A DNA stretch of 64,000 bases from Deinococcus multiflagellatus (GCF_020166415.1 NZ_JAIQXV010000013.1:68084-132083); one strand, 5' to 3'. Counted from the stretch's first letter, positions 44,155 through 53,189 are shown. Notes: generated by a model from the letters alone, not told the origin. Made by a program: numbers and translations.

Positions 44155-47043
44155 CTACGGGACGCGGCGCCGCCCAACGGTGACTCGGCCCCCGGGGCGC
44201 ACCCGCCGGGCCGCCGCGCGGAGCGTGCGCAGCGCAGCTGCCGGATCACCTGGGGCGTAGCGCGCGGCGTGGTAGGCCCGGAGCACCTCGCCCAGCGCCG
44301 CTGCTTGGTCCGGCCACTGGGCCCCCAGGCGGGCCACGTAGGCGGCGGCTGTCTCCCCTGGGGCGCGCGGTTCCCCCAGGCGCGCGCCCAGGTCGTGCAG
44401 GGCGCGGGCCGCCGGGTCTGCGGGCGCGGCGCGGCGGCGCAGCAGGGCCAGGGCTGGCAGCAGGGTCAGGGCCACCACCGCCGGCAGCAGCAGCAGGTAG
44501 GCAGGCTGGCCCACCCCACCCAGACCCGCGCGGGCCAGCAGCCCCGCTTGCCGCTCGCCGTCGTAGTCCACGACCAGTTCGTTCCAGCGGTTTTGCAGGG
44601 CGTCCAGGCGCAGGCGCAGCCGGCCCAGGGTGCTGGGGGCCAGCGGCGCGGTGGCGTTCGGGCGGGTCAGGGCAGTTTGCAGCCCGGCCTGCACGCGCGC
44701 CGGGGCAATGGCGGCGGTGGGGTCCACCCGCACCCAGCCCTGGCCCGGCAACCACACCTCGGTCCAGGCGTGGGCGTCGCGCTGGCGCACGATCAGGTAG
44801 TCACCCTGGGGGTTCAGTTCGCCGCCCTGGTAGCCGCCCACCACCCGCGCACTCAGGCCAGCGGCGCGCATCAGAAAGGCAAAGGCCCCGGCGTAGTGCT
44901 CGCAAAAGCCGGTGCGGCTGGTGAACAGGAAAGCGTCAATGCGGTCCTGGGCCGGCAGCGTGGGCGGCGAGAGGGTGTAGGTAAAGCCCCCCTGGCGCAG
45001 ATAATTCAGGGCCGCCTGCACCCGGCCTTCGGGGGGCAGACTCTGCCAGGACTGCCCCAGCGCCGCCGCACGCGGGCTCTGGCCCTGCGGCAGGAAGAGG
45101 TTGAAATTCAGCCGTGCGGGGTCCTCCTGGCGGCCCAGCAGCGCCGGGCGGCTTTCCAGTTCCACCCGCCGCCGGGTGGTCACCGGGCGAAAGGTCACGG
45201 CCTGAAAGGCACTGGACACAAAGGCCCCGTCCGGCACGCGGCTGGGGGCGTCCAGCGCCAGCAGCCACGGCGTACCGCTGGGTTCCAGGGTCAGGGTGTA
45301 GCGCTGCCCCTGGCCTGTGGCCTCCACGCTGGGGCTGACCCGGCTGCCGCGCACCTGCCGCCACGTCTGGCCGTCGTAGGCTTCGTAGACGGGGCCGCGC
45401 CAGTACAGGCTGTTTTGCGCAGGCACCTCGCCCTGGAACTCGGCGCGGAAGGCCACGGCGTCACTCTGGGCGAGGTTGCTGAATTCCCCGGCGCGAATTT
45501 CGCTCGACAGGCCCGAGATCGCCTGCCCCTGCACCGGCAGCTGCCACAGCGGCGCGGCCGGGCGCGGGAACAGCACGAACAGCGCCAGGGCCAGCGGCGC
45601 GGCCAGCCCCAGCAGGGTCACGGCGCGGCCCAGGGCGGGGCGGTCCAGCCCAAAGCGGCCCGGCGCCGCCCCCGGCGCGCGCCACGCGGGGGCAGCGGCC
45701 AGCAGCAGCGCCGAGGCCAGCACCGTGTGCGCGGCGGTCAGGGGGCCCTGGCTGAAAAAGTAGTGGGTGCTGGTGGTAAACAGGCCCAGCAGCACCAGCA
45801 ATTGGCCGTCGCGGCGGTTGCGGCTCTCGGCCACCTTGAGGGCCAGCAGCAGCGCCAGAAAGGCCGTGCCCGCGTCGCGGCCCAGCAGGGTGCCGTAAAC
45901 GGCGTTCAGCGCGGCGCCCCCCGCCACCGCCAGCAGGCCCAGCAGCCACGTGGGCAGGGGCGGCCGGGGGGCGGCCGGGCCCGCGTGGGTGCGCCACAGG
46001 GCATGCACCAGCAGCGCCGCCACCACCGCGCTGAGCCACACCGGCGCGCGCAGGGCGGTGGGGGCCAGGGTGACCGCCAGCGCCAGCAGCGTGCCGCGCA
46101 GGGCGGCCGGGTTGGGCGCTTCGGGGGTGGGGGCCGCCCTGGCCGTCTCCTGGCTGGGCAGCGGGGCGTGCAGGGCCAGGGTACGCTGCGCGGCCAGCGC
46201 GTGGGCCTCGCCCTGGCCCACCGGCAGCTGCGCGCCGGGCAGGTGCAGGGCAAAGGGCACGCCCGCGCGTCCCAGTTCAGTGACCCAGGCGCTCAGGCGC
46301 GAGAGCCGGGCTTCCGGGGGCCCGGCCGTATCGGCCCAGTCCAGCAGGCGGGCGCGGCCCTGCGGGGCGTCGGTTTCGCGGGTCAGCAGGGCGCCGGTGC
46401 GCGCCACATGCCGCCACGACACCTGCCGGGGCGAGTCGCCGGGGGCGTAGGGCCGCAGCCCTGCAAAGTCCTCGTCGCCCCGGGTGCGGCCGGCGCCCTC
46501 GCCCGCGCCGGGCAGGGTGCGCGCCGGGGCGGGCGGGGCGCCCACCTCGGGCGCGGGGTGCACCAGCAGGGTGAGGGATTCGGGGGCAGGCAGTGGCACC
46601 CGCCACAGCCCCAGGCGGTCATACACCTGCGGCGTGGCCGTCAGGGTCAGCGGGCCCCGGTGCGTCACGGGCAGGGCCAGGGTGGCCTCCAGCGGGCCCC
46701 CCACCAGCGGCCACGTTCCAGTCACCGGGCGCGGGCCGCCCCGCAGGGTCAGGCCCAGGGCGCCGTCGCCCCCGCCGCTGAGCGCCACTTGCACCAGGGC
46801 CTCGCCCCCGGCGATCGCACCGGGCGGCGGCCGCAGGGTCACCACGGCGCCGCGCGCCGCGCGCAGGGCCTGGGTGGCGGTCATGACCCACACGCCGCCC
46901 AGCAGAAAGGTCAGGCCGTAGCCCAGGCTCAGACCGTAGTTCACGCAGCCCACCAGGGTGAGCAGAATCAGCAGCAAAAAGGCCACGCCGAAGCCGGTGG
47001 GCCGCAGGGTCAGGGGGGGCGCCGCCACAACGGGGCCTTTCAA
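44155..47043 (-). CDS. DUF58-TgpA fusion: membrane transglutaminase-like protein
   Basis: 962 residues. Residues 1-310 resemble DUF58: two N-terminal membrane segments (about 20-55) and the signature DEDFAGLRPYAPGDSPRQVS with W-R-H following (190-212). From about 340 a TgpA-type protein begins: several membrane helices, then an extracytoplasmic transglutaminase domain with Cys714 (SRTGFCEHYAGAF), His758 (QRDAHAWTEVW) and Asp774 (WVRVDPTAA), a further membrane helix and a C-terminal DUF4129-like tail. In most bacteria these are two genes next to moxR. The TTG start overlaps the MoxR stop (TTGA). Confidence 0.88.
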   Translation of the reverse strand: MKGPVVAAPPLTLRPTGFGVAFLLLILLTLVGCVNYGLSLGYGLTFLLGGVWVMTATQALRAARGAVVTLRPPPGAIAGGEALVQVALSGGGDGALGLTLRGGPRPVTGTWPLVGGPLEATLALPVTHRGPLTLTATPQVYDRLGLWRVPLPAPESLTLLVHPAPEVGAPPAPARTLPGAGEGAGRTRGDEDFAGLRPYAPGDSPRQVSWRHVARTGALLTRETDAPQGRARLLDWADTAGPPEARLSRLSAWVTELGRAGVPFALHLPGAQLPVGQGEAHALAAQRTLALHAPLPSQETARAAPTPEAPNPAALRGTLLALAVTLAPTALRAPVWLSAVVAALLVHALWRTHAGPAAPRPPLPTWLLGLLAVAGGAALNAVYGTLLGRDAGTAFLALLLALKVAESRNRRDGQLLVLLGLFTTSTHYFFSQGPLTAAHTVLASALLLAAAPAWRAPGAAPGRFGLDRPALGRAVTLLGLAAPLALALFVLFPRPAAPLWQLPVQGQAISGLSSEIRAGEFSNLAQSDAVAFRAEFQGEVPAQNSLYWRGPVYEAYDGQTWRQVRGSRVSPSVEATGQGQRYTLTLEPSGTPWLLALDAPSRVPDGAFVSSAFQAVTFRPVTTRRRVELESRPALLGRQEDPARLNFNLFLPQGQSPRAAALGQSWQSLPPEGRVQAALNYLRQGGFTYTLSPPTLPAQDRIDAFLFTSRTGFCEHYAGAFAFLMRAAGLSARVVGGYQGGELNPQGDYLIVRQRDAHAWTEVWLPGQGWVRVDPTAAIAPARVQAGLQTALTRPNATAPLAPSTLGRLRLRLDALQNRWNELVVDYDGERQAGLLARAGLGGVGQPAYLLLLPAVVALTLLPALALLRRRAAPADPAARALHDLGARLGEPRAPGETAAAYVARLGAQWPDQAAALGEVLRAYHAARYAPGDPAAALRTLRAAARRVRPGGRVTVGRRRVP

Positions 47044-47990
47044 GGAATGGGCGTGTCGGCCAGCAGCCGCTCCAGCAGGCCCGGCAGCGGCGTGGCGGGG
47101 TCGCGCAGGCTCAGGCGGTGGGCGGCCAGCGGCACAAAGACCGCCTGCACGTCCTCGGGCAGCACCATGCTGCGCCCGGCCAGATACGCCCAGCCTCTGG
47201 CCGCCGCCAGCAGCGCCAGCAGACCGCGTGGGCTCAGGCCGCCGGCCAGGGCGGGGTGCTCACGGGTGGCGCGGGCCAGCACCTGCAGGTAGTCCAGCAG
47301 CGGGGCCGCCGCATGCACCCGGTCCACCTCGGCCTGCATGGCCAGCAGCACGGGCGCGCTCAGCACGGCAGGCAGGTCGCGCACCGAGAGGCTGCGCCCG
47401 CCGGTTTCCAGCAGCAGGCGCTCGGCGCGCACGTCGGGGTAGCCCAGGGTGACGGTCATCAGAAAGCGGTCCAGCTGCGCTTCGGGCAGGGGGCTGGTGC
47501 CCACGAACGCGGCCGGGTTCTGGGTGGCAATCACAAAAAAGGGCTGCGGCAGGGGCCGGGTCACGCCGCCTTCGGAGACCTGCCGCTCTTCCATGGCCTC
47601 CAGCAGCGCGCCCTGGGTGCGGGGGGTGGCACGGTTGATCTCGTCGGCCAGCAGCAGTTCGCTGAACACCGGGCCCTCGATAAAGCGGAAGGACGCACTG
47701 GGCGCGTCCCACACCGAGACGCCCGTGAGGTCGGCGGGCAGCAGGTCGGCCGTGAACTGCACGCGGCGAAAGTACAGGCCGCAGGTCCTGGCCAGCGCCT
47801 GGGCCAGCGTGGTCTTGCCCACCCCGGGCTGGTCTTCGATCAGCAGGTGTCCGCGCGCCAGCAGGCAGGTCAGCGCGAGGCGAATCTGGGTGCTTTTGCC
47901 CAGAATCACGCCTTCCAGTTGGGTCACCGCCGCCTGCAACGCCGCCGCGTGGCTGGCGTGCGCAGGTGGGGTCAGCGGCAGGGTGGTCAT
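47040..47990 (-). CDS. MoxR family AAA+ ATPase
   Basis: 316 residues. Walker A DQPGVGKTT at residues 53-61, Walker B LLLADEINRA, sensor 1 FFVIATQNPAAFVGT and arginine-finger region LPEAQLDRFLM are all present. MoxR ATPases act as chaperones with DUF58 partners, which fits the next gene. ATG 47990 is chosen from the leaderless -10; the upstream frame continues only into non-conserved sequence. Confidence 0.93.
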   Translation of the reverse strand: MTTLPLTPPAHASHAAALQAAVTQLEGVILGKSTQIRLALTCLLARGHLLIEDQPGVGKTTLAQALARTCGLYFRRVQFTADLLPADLTGVSVWDAPSASFRFIEGPVFSELLLADEINRATPRTQGALLEAMEERQVSEGGVTRPLPQPFFVIATQNPAAFVGTSPLPEAQLDRFLMTVTLGYPDVRAERLLLETGGRSLSVRDLPAVLSAPVLLAMQAEVDRVHAAAPLLDYLQVLARATREHPALAGGLSPRGLLALLAAARGWAYLAGRSMVLPEDVQAVFVPLAAHRLSLRDPATPLPGLLERLLADTPIP

Positions 47991-47997
47991 AAAAAAA

Positions 47998-48003
47998 AGC
48001 CTA
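47998..48003 (-). promoter_or_regulatory. -10 element with T7 spacer, MoxR operon
   Basis: TAGGCT on the minus strand followed by seven T residues and then ATG. The initially transcribed region is therefore a homopolymer. Confidence 0.6.
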
Positions 48004-48285
48004 GAGCGCGGCCTCTGACAAAACTGCAACGGCGCCTGCAGGCTTCAGAAGAGGTGAAAAAGGGGGTGTGGGCAGTGGGCAAGACATTTAGGCAGGCTGC
48101 GTTCACAACCAGGCAGGCGGTTAACCACCTTATGGTCCGCAGATGAAGCCCGGCCCCCAACGCTGAGCTGGTCGCCCATCGCAGTTGGCTGGGGCGACAG
48201 TTGGATGACCATACCAGAAGTCAGAGACGACGATAGAGAACCGTCTACTGATCACGAATAAGGGTCGACAACCACGCCCAAAAAA
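48004..48285. other. Spacer between MoxR promoter and IS remnant
   Basis: No gene supported. Base composition falls from GC-rich to mixed after about 48060, and this is where IS-derived sequence may begin; terminal inverted repeats could not be identified. Confidence 0.4.
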
Positions 48286-49047
48286 GTGATTGGGACGGTG
48301 ATCATGGGCCGTCGCGATGTCACTGTACGGCCACTCCCTGCTGCTGTCACGCGCCTCACCCGTTGGATTGCACCGCACCTTCCTCCAACATTGATGCACC
48401 GATACGAGAGCGTCACGGATGCAGCGTTGGTCACGGCCGCGCTTCTCCAGCAGCTGTACAAGGTGCCGCACTTCAGCCGCTGGTGGCGCCTGCACAAACC
48501 CAATGCCTGCCCTTACTGCATCTCAGCGCCCCAGGCCCGCATGCGGTCGGCGCGGTTGACACCGGTCATCAAGCAACGCGCGACCAACGTCCAGAAACTA
48601 AACTTCGTTGCGGTGATTTCAGAGCCGCTGCCCGTCTCGACCTTCAAACGCGCGCCACGCGGCACATTCCAAAGGGCACGACATGGCTTCACAATCCACG
48701 GCCTCAACTCGTACGCGTGGCGCGCCCTGCACGGCAGGATCGTCAAGTATGAGCTTCAACCTGCATATATGTACGATTTCCGCGTGCTATGTGAGATGAA
48801 CTGAGATTGGCGTCAAAGGCGATCAATCCGGCACCTGTCTGACCCCACCGAAGGTCAATGCTAAGCAGGTGGATCCGCGTTGCAAGGACGAAGGCGGCGC
48901 TGCAGGAAAGTGTATTGAGTCTGCGTTCTGGGCCTGGCCGGTACGGGACTGCGCTGGGCACAGGTCAAGACATACCTCAGCCTACGCCTGAAAGAGACAG
49001 TGAGCGTCTTGGACCACACCTTGAAGTTCTTCGACCTTGGTCCCTGA
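48286..49047 (+). pseudogene. Degenerate IS982-like transposase
   Basis: The first frame (48286-48804) reads TDAALVTAALLQQLYKVPHF, SARLTPVIKQRATNVQKLNF, EPLPVSTFKRAPRGTFQRAR and [18 protein letters not shown], then stops. After it, [20 protein letters not shown] and CIESAF can be read in another frame (about 48825-48945), and [20 protein letters not shown] followed by [10 protein letters not shown] in a third, ending at TGA 49045. Together they reconstruct one DDE transposase of the IS982 type. The expected catalytic Asp before SEPLPV is Ile here (VISEPLPV). It cannot be active. Confidence 0.75.
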
Positions 49048-49199
49048 TGCCCATCGCGTCAATTCGTATTCACGCTCATTATCGCCGGCGTCCTGGCGAA
49101 CTCTCTATACCCTCATACCCAGTTTTGACGGGTATTCAGCCTCTTCTCTTGCCGGCTCTGGATGAAAAGTCGGCCACCTCATGCTTGAATAACATTGAG

Positions 49200-49802
49200 A
49201 TGAAGATGTTTTTCGTTCCTGCTCTTGCGTTCAGTGGTGTGATGGTCGGGTGTGCGCCGATGGCGACTGAGACTTCGGCACCTGTGGTTGATCCCATTTT
49301 CCATATAGACCAAGAGTGGGAGGTTGCGTGGCGAGCAGAGCCACTTACTATTCGACCGAACTGGACTTTACCGGTTTGGAAAGAAAAATTCCGGCTTCCA
49401 GCCAGGAATATGGGTCGTAAAGAAGTGGCCGTGTATGATTTTGTCCAGTCGAGTACCGAAACTCTAGATTTCTTTCAAAGAAATGATATCAACACGTTTG
49501 TATCCTTTGTCTATAAGCCGCTTCAGAGCAGCAATAGCTACGCTGCTGCTTCGCTCTTGGAGTCCAGAAAATCCCCTTTCATTCAAAATGAAACTCTACG
49601 CTTTAGAACTTGCCTTGTTCGAAGTCCAAAGAGGATAGAGGTGGGTGAGAGTTTACGCGGGGCATTTTTTGAAAGTGGAGGTTCGTTTAACGTGGACCGA
49701 ACCAGTATTTACATTGATGAAAGCCAGCCTGCGATAAAGCTCTATCTAAATTCTGGAATGGTAGATAAAAGCCAGAATTGCAAGCTTACCCGACTGAAAT
49801 AG
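49200..49802 (+). CDS. AT-rich lipoprotein gene, unknown
   Basis: 200 residues. Start ATG 49200 (MKMFFVPALAFSGVMVGCAP) gives a signal peptide with lipobox MVGC, so lipid-anchored. The mature part is beta-rich with two further Cys (RTCLVRSP, SQNCKLTRL). Codon and base usage (many AAA, GAA, TTT, ATT codons) differ sharply from neighbours, indicating recent transfer. It lies between a dead transposase and a truncated vanZ. No family recognised. Confidence 0.7.
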   Translation: MKMFFVPALAFSGVMVGCAPMATETSAPVVDPIFHIDQEWEVAWRAEPLTIRPNWTLPVWKEKFRLPARNMGRKEVAVYDFVQSSTETLDFFQRNDINTFVSFVYKPLQSSNSYAAASLLESRKSPFIQNETLRFRTCLVRSPKRIEVGESLRGAFFESGGSFNVDRTSIYIDESQPAIKLYLNSGMVDKSQNCKLTRLK

Positions 49803-50085
49803 GGCACAGCCAGTCGGTGCTCCCGGCTTCACGGGGCCGCACGAACGCCTGGCGAATCTCGTCCAGGGCGCCAAACCACGCACACAGCACCAGGGCCGCC
49901 GCCGGGCGCCCGGTGGCCCGCGCCACGCACAGGCCCAGCGCCGCGTAGCTCAGAAAATGAACAGCCCAGTCCCAGGGATGCACCAGCCGGGGCCCGGGGG
50001 TCTGCGGCTGGCTGCTGAAGAACCAGATCAGGACCATGACCACCAGCGCCGGCACCCACCAGCCGGGGCGGGGGCGCGCGCTCAA
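49786..50085 (-). CDS. VanZ-like membrane protein, 3'-truncated
   Basis: 99 residues with about three membrane segments. VVMVLIWFFSSQPQ, HFLSYAALGLCVARA and GALDEIRQAFVRPREAGSTDW match VanZ-like proteins. Right after DWL the normal continuation (usually ADTLG plus a last helix) is replaced by CPISVG and a stop. That break is at the edge of the AT-rich segment, so the gene is probably an insertion-truncated remnant. TTG start overlaps the epimerase TGA. Confidence 0.7.
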   Translation of the reverse strand: MSARPRPGWWVPALVVMVLIWFFSSQPQTPGPRLVHPWDWAVHFLSYAALGLCVARATGRPAAALVLCAWFGALDEIRQAFVRPREAGSTDWLCPISVG

Positions 50086-50504
50086 TCGTGCCCCCCGCCG
50101 TGCGGGTGCTCCACCAGCTCAATCAGGGTGCCCTGGCCCCATTTGGGGTGCAAAAAGGCCACGCGCGTGCCCGCCCGCCCCGGCACCGGGGCCTCTTGCA
50201 GAAAGCGGGCGCCCCCCAGCTTCAGGCGGGCCATTTCGGCGTCCAGATCGGCCACGCGGTAGGCGGTGTGGTGCAGGCCCGCGCCCCGCTTGTCCAGAAA
50301 GACCGCAATGGGGCTGTCCGGGCGGGTGGGGGTGAGCAGTTCAATCAAGGTGTCACCCACCTGATAGGCCCGCACACGCACGCCCTGGGTGCCCACCTCC
50401 TCGTCGGGGCCTTCGACCTTCAGGCCCAGGGCTTCATAGGGCGCGGCCCCAGCGTCCAGGTCCGGGGTGGCGATGGCAACATGGTCCAGCAGCAGCACAG
50501 ACAT
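50082..50504 (-). CDS. mce: Methylmalonyl-CoA epimerase (VOC family)
   Basis: 140 residues. LLLDHVAIATPDLDAGAAPY, LIELLTPTRPDSPIAVFLDK, GAGLHHTAYRVADLDAEM and GTLIELVEHP are the metal-ligand and core motifs of methylmalonyl-CoA epimerase, which interconverts the 2R and 2S epimers in propionate metabolism. MeaB, the mutase chaperone, is encoded at 17.8 kb. Leaderless start. Confidence 0.9.
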   Translation of the reverse strand: MSVLLLDHVAIATPDLDAGAAPYEALGLKVEGPDEEVGTQGVRVRAYQVGDTLIELLTPTRPDSPIAVFLDKRGAGLHHTAYRVADLDAEMARLKLGGARFLQEAPVPGRAGTRVAFLHPKWGQGTLIELVEHPHGGGHD

Positions 50505-50510
50505 GCGCGC

Positions 50511-50516
50511 AGGCTA
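50511..50516 (-). promoter_or_regulatory. -10 element, leaderless mce
   Basis: TAGCCT on the minus strand, 6 nt before ATG 50504. Confidence 0.65.
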
Positions 50517-50570
50517 ATACGAAATGGCCACGAAGCGCCCTACGCAGAGGTCGGAGGAGGCAAAGGGCTT

Positions 50571-50610
50571 TTCCCACTTCCTACTGCCTACACCCCACTC
50601 CCCCTACTGC
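50571..50610 (+). repeat. Heptad array at the thioesterase stop codon
   Basis: TTCCCAC TTCCTAC TGCCTAC ACCCCAC TCCCCCT ACTG. The TAG stop of the downstream-strand thioesterase gene (50604-50606) is within it. Nearly the same words recur at 61766-61800. Confidence 0.75.
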
Positions 50611-51083
50611 GGGCGCGCCCGGATATACCAGTGCGCCACCGCGCGCATCACGTCCTTGCTTTCGCCGTCCTGCACGGTCACGTTCACCACCAGCCGGGCC
50701 TTACCCTCGCGGGCGAAGTCGGCGTGGGCGCCCGGCAGGGTCGCCGGGTCGGCCACCTCGGCGCGGGCGGTCAGGTCGCCCTGGGCGCGGTTCACGTAGT
50801 GGGTTTCCAGTTTCTCAATCAGGGGCACAGCGCTCATCAGCTGCGCGGCAAAGGCCCCGGCAAAGGCGGCGCCACTCACGGCCTCGGCCAACAGGAACTG
50901 CACGCCCGCGTGAATGGTCCCCAGGTGGTTGCGAAAGGGCGCCGTATCGGGCGCCTGCCCGGTGGCCCAGCCCACGCCCACATCGGTAATCTGCACGCCC
51001 ACGGTGGCGTTCATGGGAATGTCGTGCAAGGCTTTTTTCACGGCGGCAGCGGCAAAGGCGGGCAGGGCGGCAGACTGGGTCAT
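50604..51083 (-). CDS. Hotdog-fold thioesterase (DUF4442-like)
   Basis: 159 residues. RNHLGTIHAGVQFLLAEAVSG is the hotdog central helix with the usual N-H-x-G-T-x-H-A pattern, and KARLVVNVTVQDGESKDVMRA is the beta-sheet end. PaaI-like or DUF4442 thioesterases hydrolyse small acyl-CoAs; substrate unknown. ATG 51083 has GGAGG upstream and a 30-nt leader. Confidence 0.82.
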   Translation of the reverse strand: MTQSAALPAFAAAAVKKALHDIPMNATVGVQITDVGVGWATGQAPDTAPFRNHLGTIHAGVQFLLAEAVSGAAFAGAFAAQLMSAVPLIEKLETHYVNRAQGDLTARAEVADPATLPGAHADFAREGKARLVVNVTVQDGESKDVMRAVAHWYIRARPQ

Positions 51084-51836
51084 GGGGGAAACCTCCGGGT
51101 GAATTTGAACTCAGTCCAAGTATACGGGTGAGCCGGAGGCGCAAACAGCGGTGCCCCCTCATCCGGCACGCAGATGGGGAGAAGGCAAGGGACGAGCGGC
51201 CTCGCCGCGCCGCACCGCAGATTCAGAGAGCTCCGCAGGAGAGCGCACACGAGAACAGACGGAACGACGATGGAACAGCAGCCCTTCACTCTTCCCCAGA
51301 GGCTTTGGTATCAGCGCCGTCCTGTAGCACACAGCCTCCCTCTGGAGCCTCCAGAAAGGCACTGGGGATTCGCTGCCCGCCGCACCGTTCAGGTGCAATG
51401 GCCCGGCAACCGTGGCTGTCAACAGGGCGGCCAGCTTCAACAGTTGAGGTGTCTCGGGTGAACACGGCGCCTTTGCGCCTTGCGGGGCCATGCAGAGCGG
51501 CGGCGCGGGCATGGGCCTTGATAAGCAGATCAGGCAAAAGAGGGGTGAGCAGCCCTGGCGTTCCAGACGACGTTTTTCCAGCCTCCACCTCACCGGGCTT
51601 GAACATGGCCCTTCCTCCTGCGGTCCTTCGTGCAGACAGAGAGCTTCCGTCAAGGACCGCAGAAGCTCAAGCCGCTCATGAAAGGAAACTGATCCTTTTC
51701 TCAAAGCAGAGTGCGGGGCGATGTGATGCATTCATATTGGGGTCAGATTCACGGCCCTACCGGTGTTCGTCGTTTCTCAGGACTCCAGCGCATTGTCTGC
51801 TTTTTCCCACCTTCTTCCCCGTTTTCGGCAGGCTTC
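51084..51836. other. 753-bp gap, no gene supported
   Basis: Open frames here have composition unlike the real genes and no good start. A -10-like TATACT (51119-51124, minus strand) serves the thioesterase gene. A perfect 11-bp inverted repeat CTGCGGTCCTT / AAGGACCGCAG spans 51618-51662, with an interlocked GAGCTTC/GAAGCTC pair, suggesting structured RNA or old repeat debris. Confidence 0.5.
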
Positions 51837-51956
51837 ATGCGTTTACTGTTTCTGTTTTTCTGCGTCCTCTTGCCGTCTTCTGCGCTGCTCTGTGCGCCGC
51901 ACGCCGCCTGGGCGTGCGGCCCTAAACCTCTTTCCCCAGCGGGAGAGGCATGCTGA
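51837..51956 (+). CDS. Small secreted-type peptide ORF ahead of the diguanylate cyclase (39 aa)
   Basis: Encodes a hydrophobic signal-like segment MRLLFLFFCVLLPSSALLCA then PHAAWA and the tail CGPKPLSPAGEAC. If cleaved after AWA, a 13-residue peptide with Cys at each end would result. The stop overlaps the next ATG (ATGCTGA), so it is at least positioned for translational coupling. A GCCGCACGCC/GGCGTGCGGC hairpin (51896-51920) lies inside the frame, and the DNA may derive from a family B repeat, so coding status is uncertain. Confidence 0.35.
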   Translation: MRLLFLFFCVLLPSSALLCAPHAAWACGPKPLSPAGEAC

Positions 51957-53074
51957 ATGAACTGCTGTTGAATTTGGCGCTCTTGATGGCCGGCGTGCTG
52001 CTGCTGGCCCAGCTGGAACGCCCCGGACCCCCCCAGCCCCGCTTACTCCCTCTCAGTCTCCTGGGGGCCTCGGGGCTGGGGCTGCTGCTCATGTACAACA
52101 CCGTGCCCGTGGGCCCTGGGCTGCTGCTGGACTTCCGCAGCGTGGTGGTCGCGCTGGCCGCGCAGCGCTACGGCATCCTGGCGGGACTGGCCGTGGCGCT
52201 GCCCCTGGCGGTCTACCGCTGGCTGCTGGGCGGCGCCGGCCTGGGCCCGGCCCTGCTGAATCTGGTGCTGGTGGCGGTGCTGGCGGGCAGCAACACGGGG
52301 TGGCTGCGCCGCGTGCCCTGGTCGCCCGACGACGACCTGCGGCGGCAGTGGTGGGTGCCGCTGCGCGTGTTCGCGGTGGCGAATCTGTCGGTCTTTGCCG
52401 GCTTCGCCCTGGCTCAGCGCCCGCTGACGGACGCCCTGCTGACCTACGGGGCGCTGACCCTCTTCAGCAGCGCCGGGCTGGTGGTGGCCCACAGCATTCT
52501 GCAGGGGCGCCTGCGCGCGGCCCAGCGCACCTCGCACCTCGAAGGCCTCGCGTACCTGGACAGTCTGACGGGCTGCGCCAACCGCCGCCGCTTTGAAGAG
52601 GACTTTGCCCACGCGCGCCCGCCCGCCTACCTGCTGATGCTGGACCTGGACCACTTCAAGCAGGTCAACGACTCGTACGGGCACGAGGTGGGCGATCAGG
52701 TGCTGGTGATCGTGGGGGCCACCCTGCGCCGGGCGGTGCGGGCCAATGACGGCGTGTACCGGCTGGGCGGCGAGGAATTCGCGGTGGTGCTGTGCGAGTG
52801 CTGCGAAGACGCCGCCTTCGCCGTGGCCGAGCACATCCTGCGCTGCGTGCAGCTGGAGGTCGCCACCCGCGCCCAGTTGCACGGCGAAAGCGTGACCGTC
52901 TCTGGCGGCCTGACCCCCCTGAGCGGCAGCCGGGCCGAGGTGCTGCGCGCCGCCGACGAGCAGCTGTACCGCGCCAAGGCCGCCGGGCGCAACTGCGTGG
53001 CCGCCGCCACGCGGGTGGTGCGCGGCCTGCACCCGGCGCGCGCCATGACCCGCACCAGCGCCCCCCGCCACTGA
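51950..53074 (+). CDS. Membrane diguanylate cyclase (5TMR-LYT + GGDEF)
   Basis: 374 residues. About six hydrophobic segments fill residues 1-185; MYNTVPVGPGLLLDFRSVVV and VYRWLLGGAG fit the 5TM receptor (LytS-YhcK type) sensor. The GGDEF domain carries LDSLTGCANRRRF, LDLDHFKQVNDSYGHEVGD and the active signature YRLGGEEFAVVL. The product-inhibition I-site RAND is 5 residues before GGEEF. It should make c-di-GMP in response to an external or membrane signal. Confidence 0.9.
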   Translation: MLNELLLNLALLMAGVLLLAQLERPGPPQPRLLPLSLLGASGLGLLLMYNTVPVGPGLLLDFRSVVVALAAQRYGILAGLAVALPLAVYRWLLGGAGLGPALLNLVLVAVLAGSNTGWLRRVPWSPDDDLRRQWWVPLRVFAVANLSVFAGFALAQRPLTDALLTYGALTLFSSAGLVVAHSILQGRLRAAQRTSHLEGLAYLDSLTGCANRRRFEEDFAHARPPAYLLMLDLDHFKQVNDSYGHEVGDQVLVIVGATLRRAVRANDGVYRLGGEEFAVVLCECCEDAAFAVAEHILRCVQLEVATRAQLHGESVTVSGGLTPLSGSRAEVLRAADEQLYRAKAAGRNCVAAATRVVRGLHPARAMTRTSAPRH

Positions 53075-53189
53075 GGGAAAAGGCGAAGGCGGTCAACACC
53101 AAAAAGCGACCGGGAACGGGGCCGACCTTTGATGGAGCGGCGTCAGCAACAAGCGCCGGGCTGCTTTCGATGGCTGGAACGCGCCCCCT

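Noticed and set aside
51128..51925. Open frames of 190-265 codons in the 51 kb gap
   Set aside because: Composition resembles random sequence, with no conserved motif and no promoter in position.
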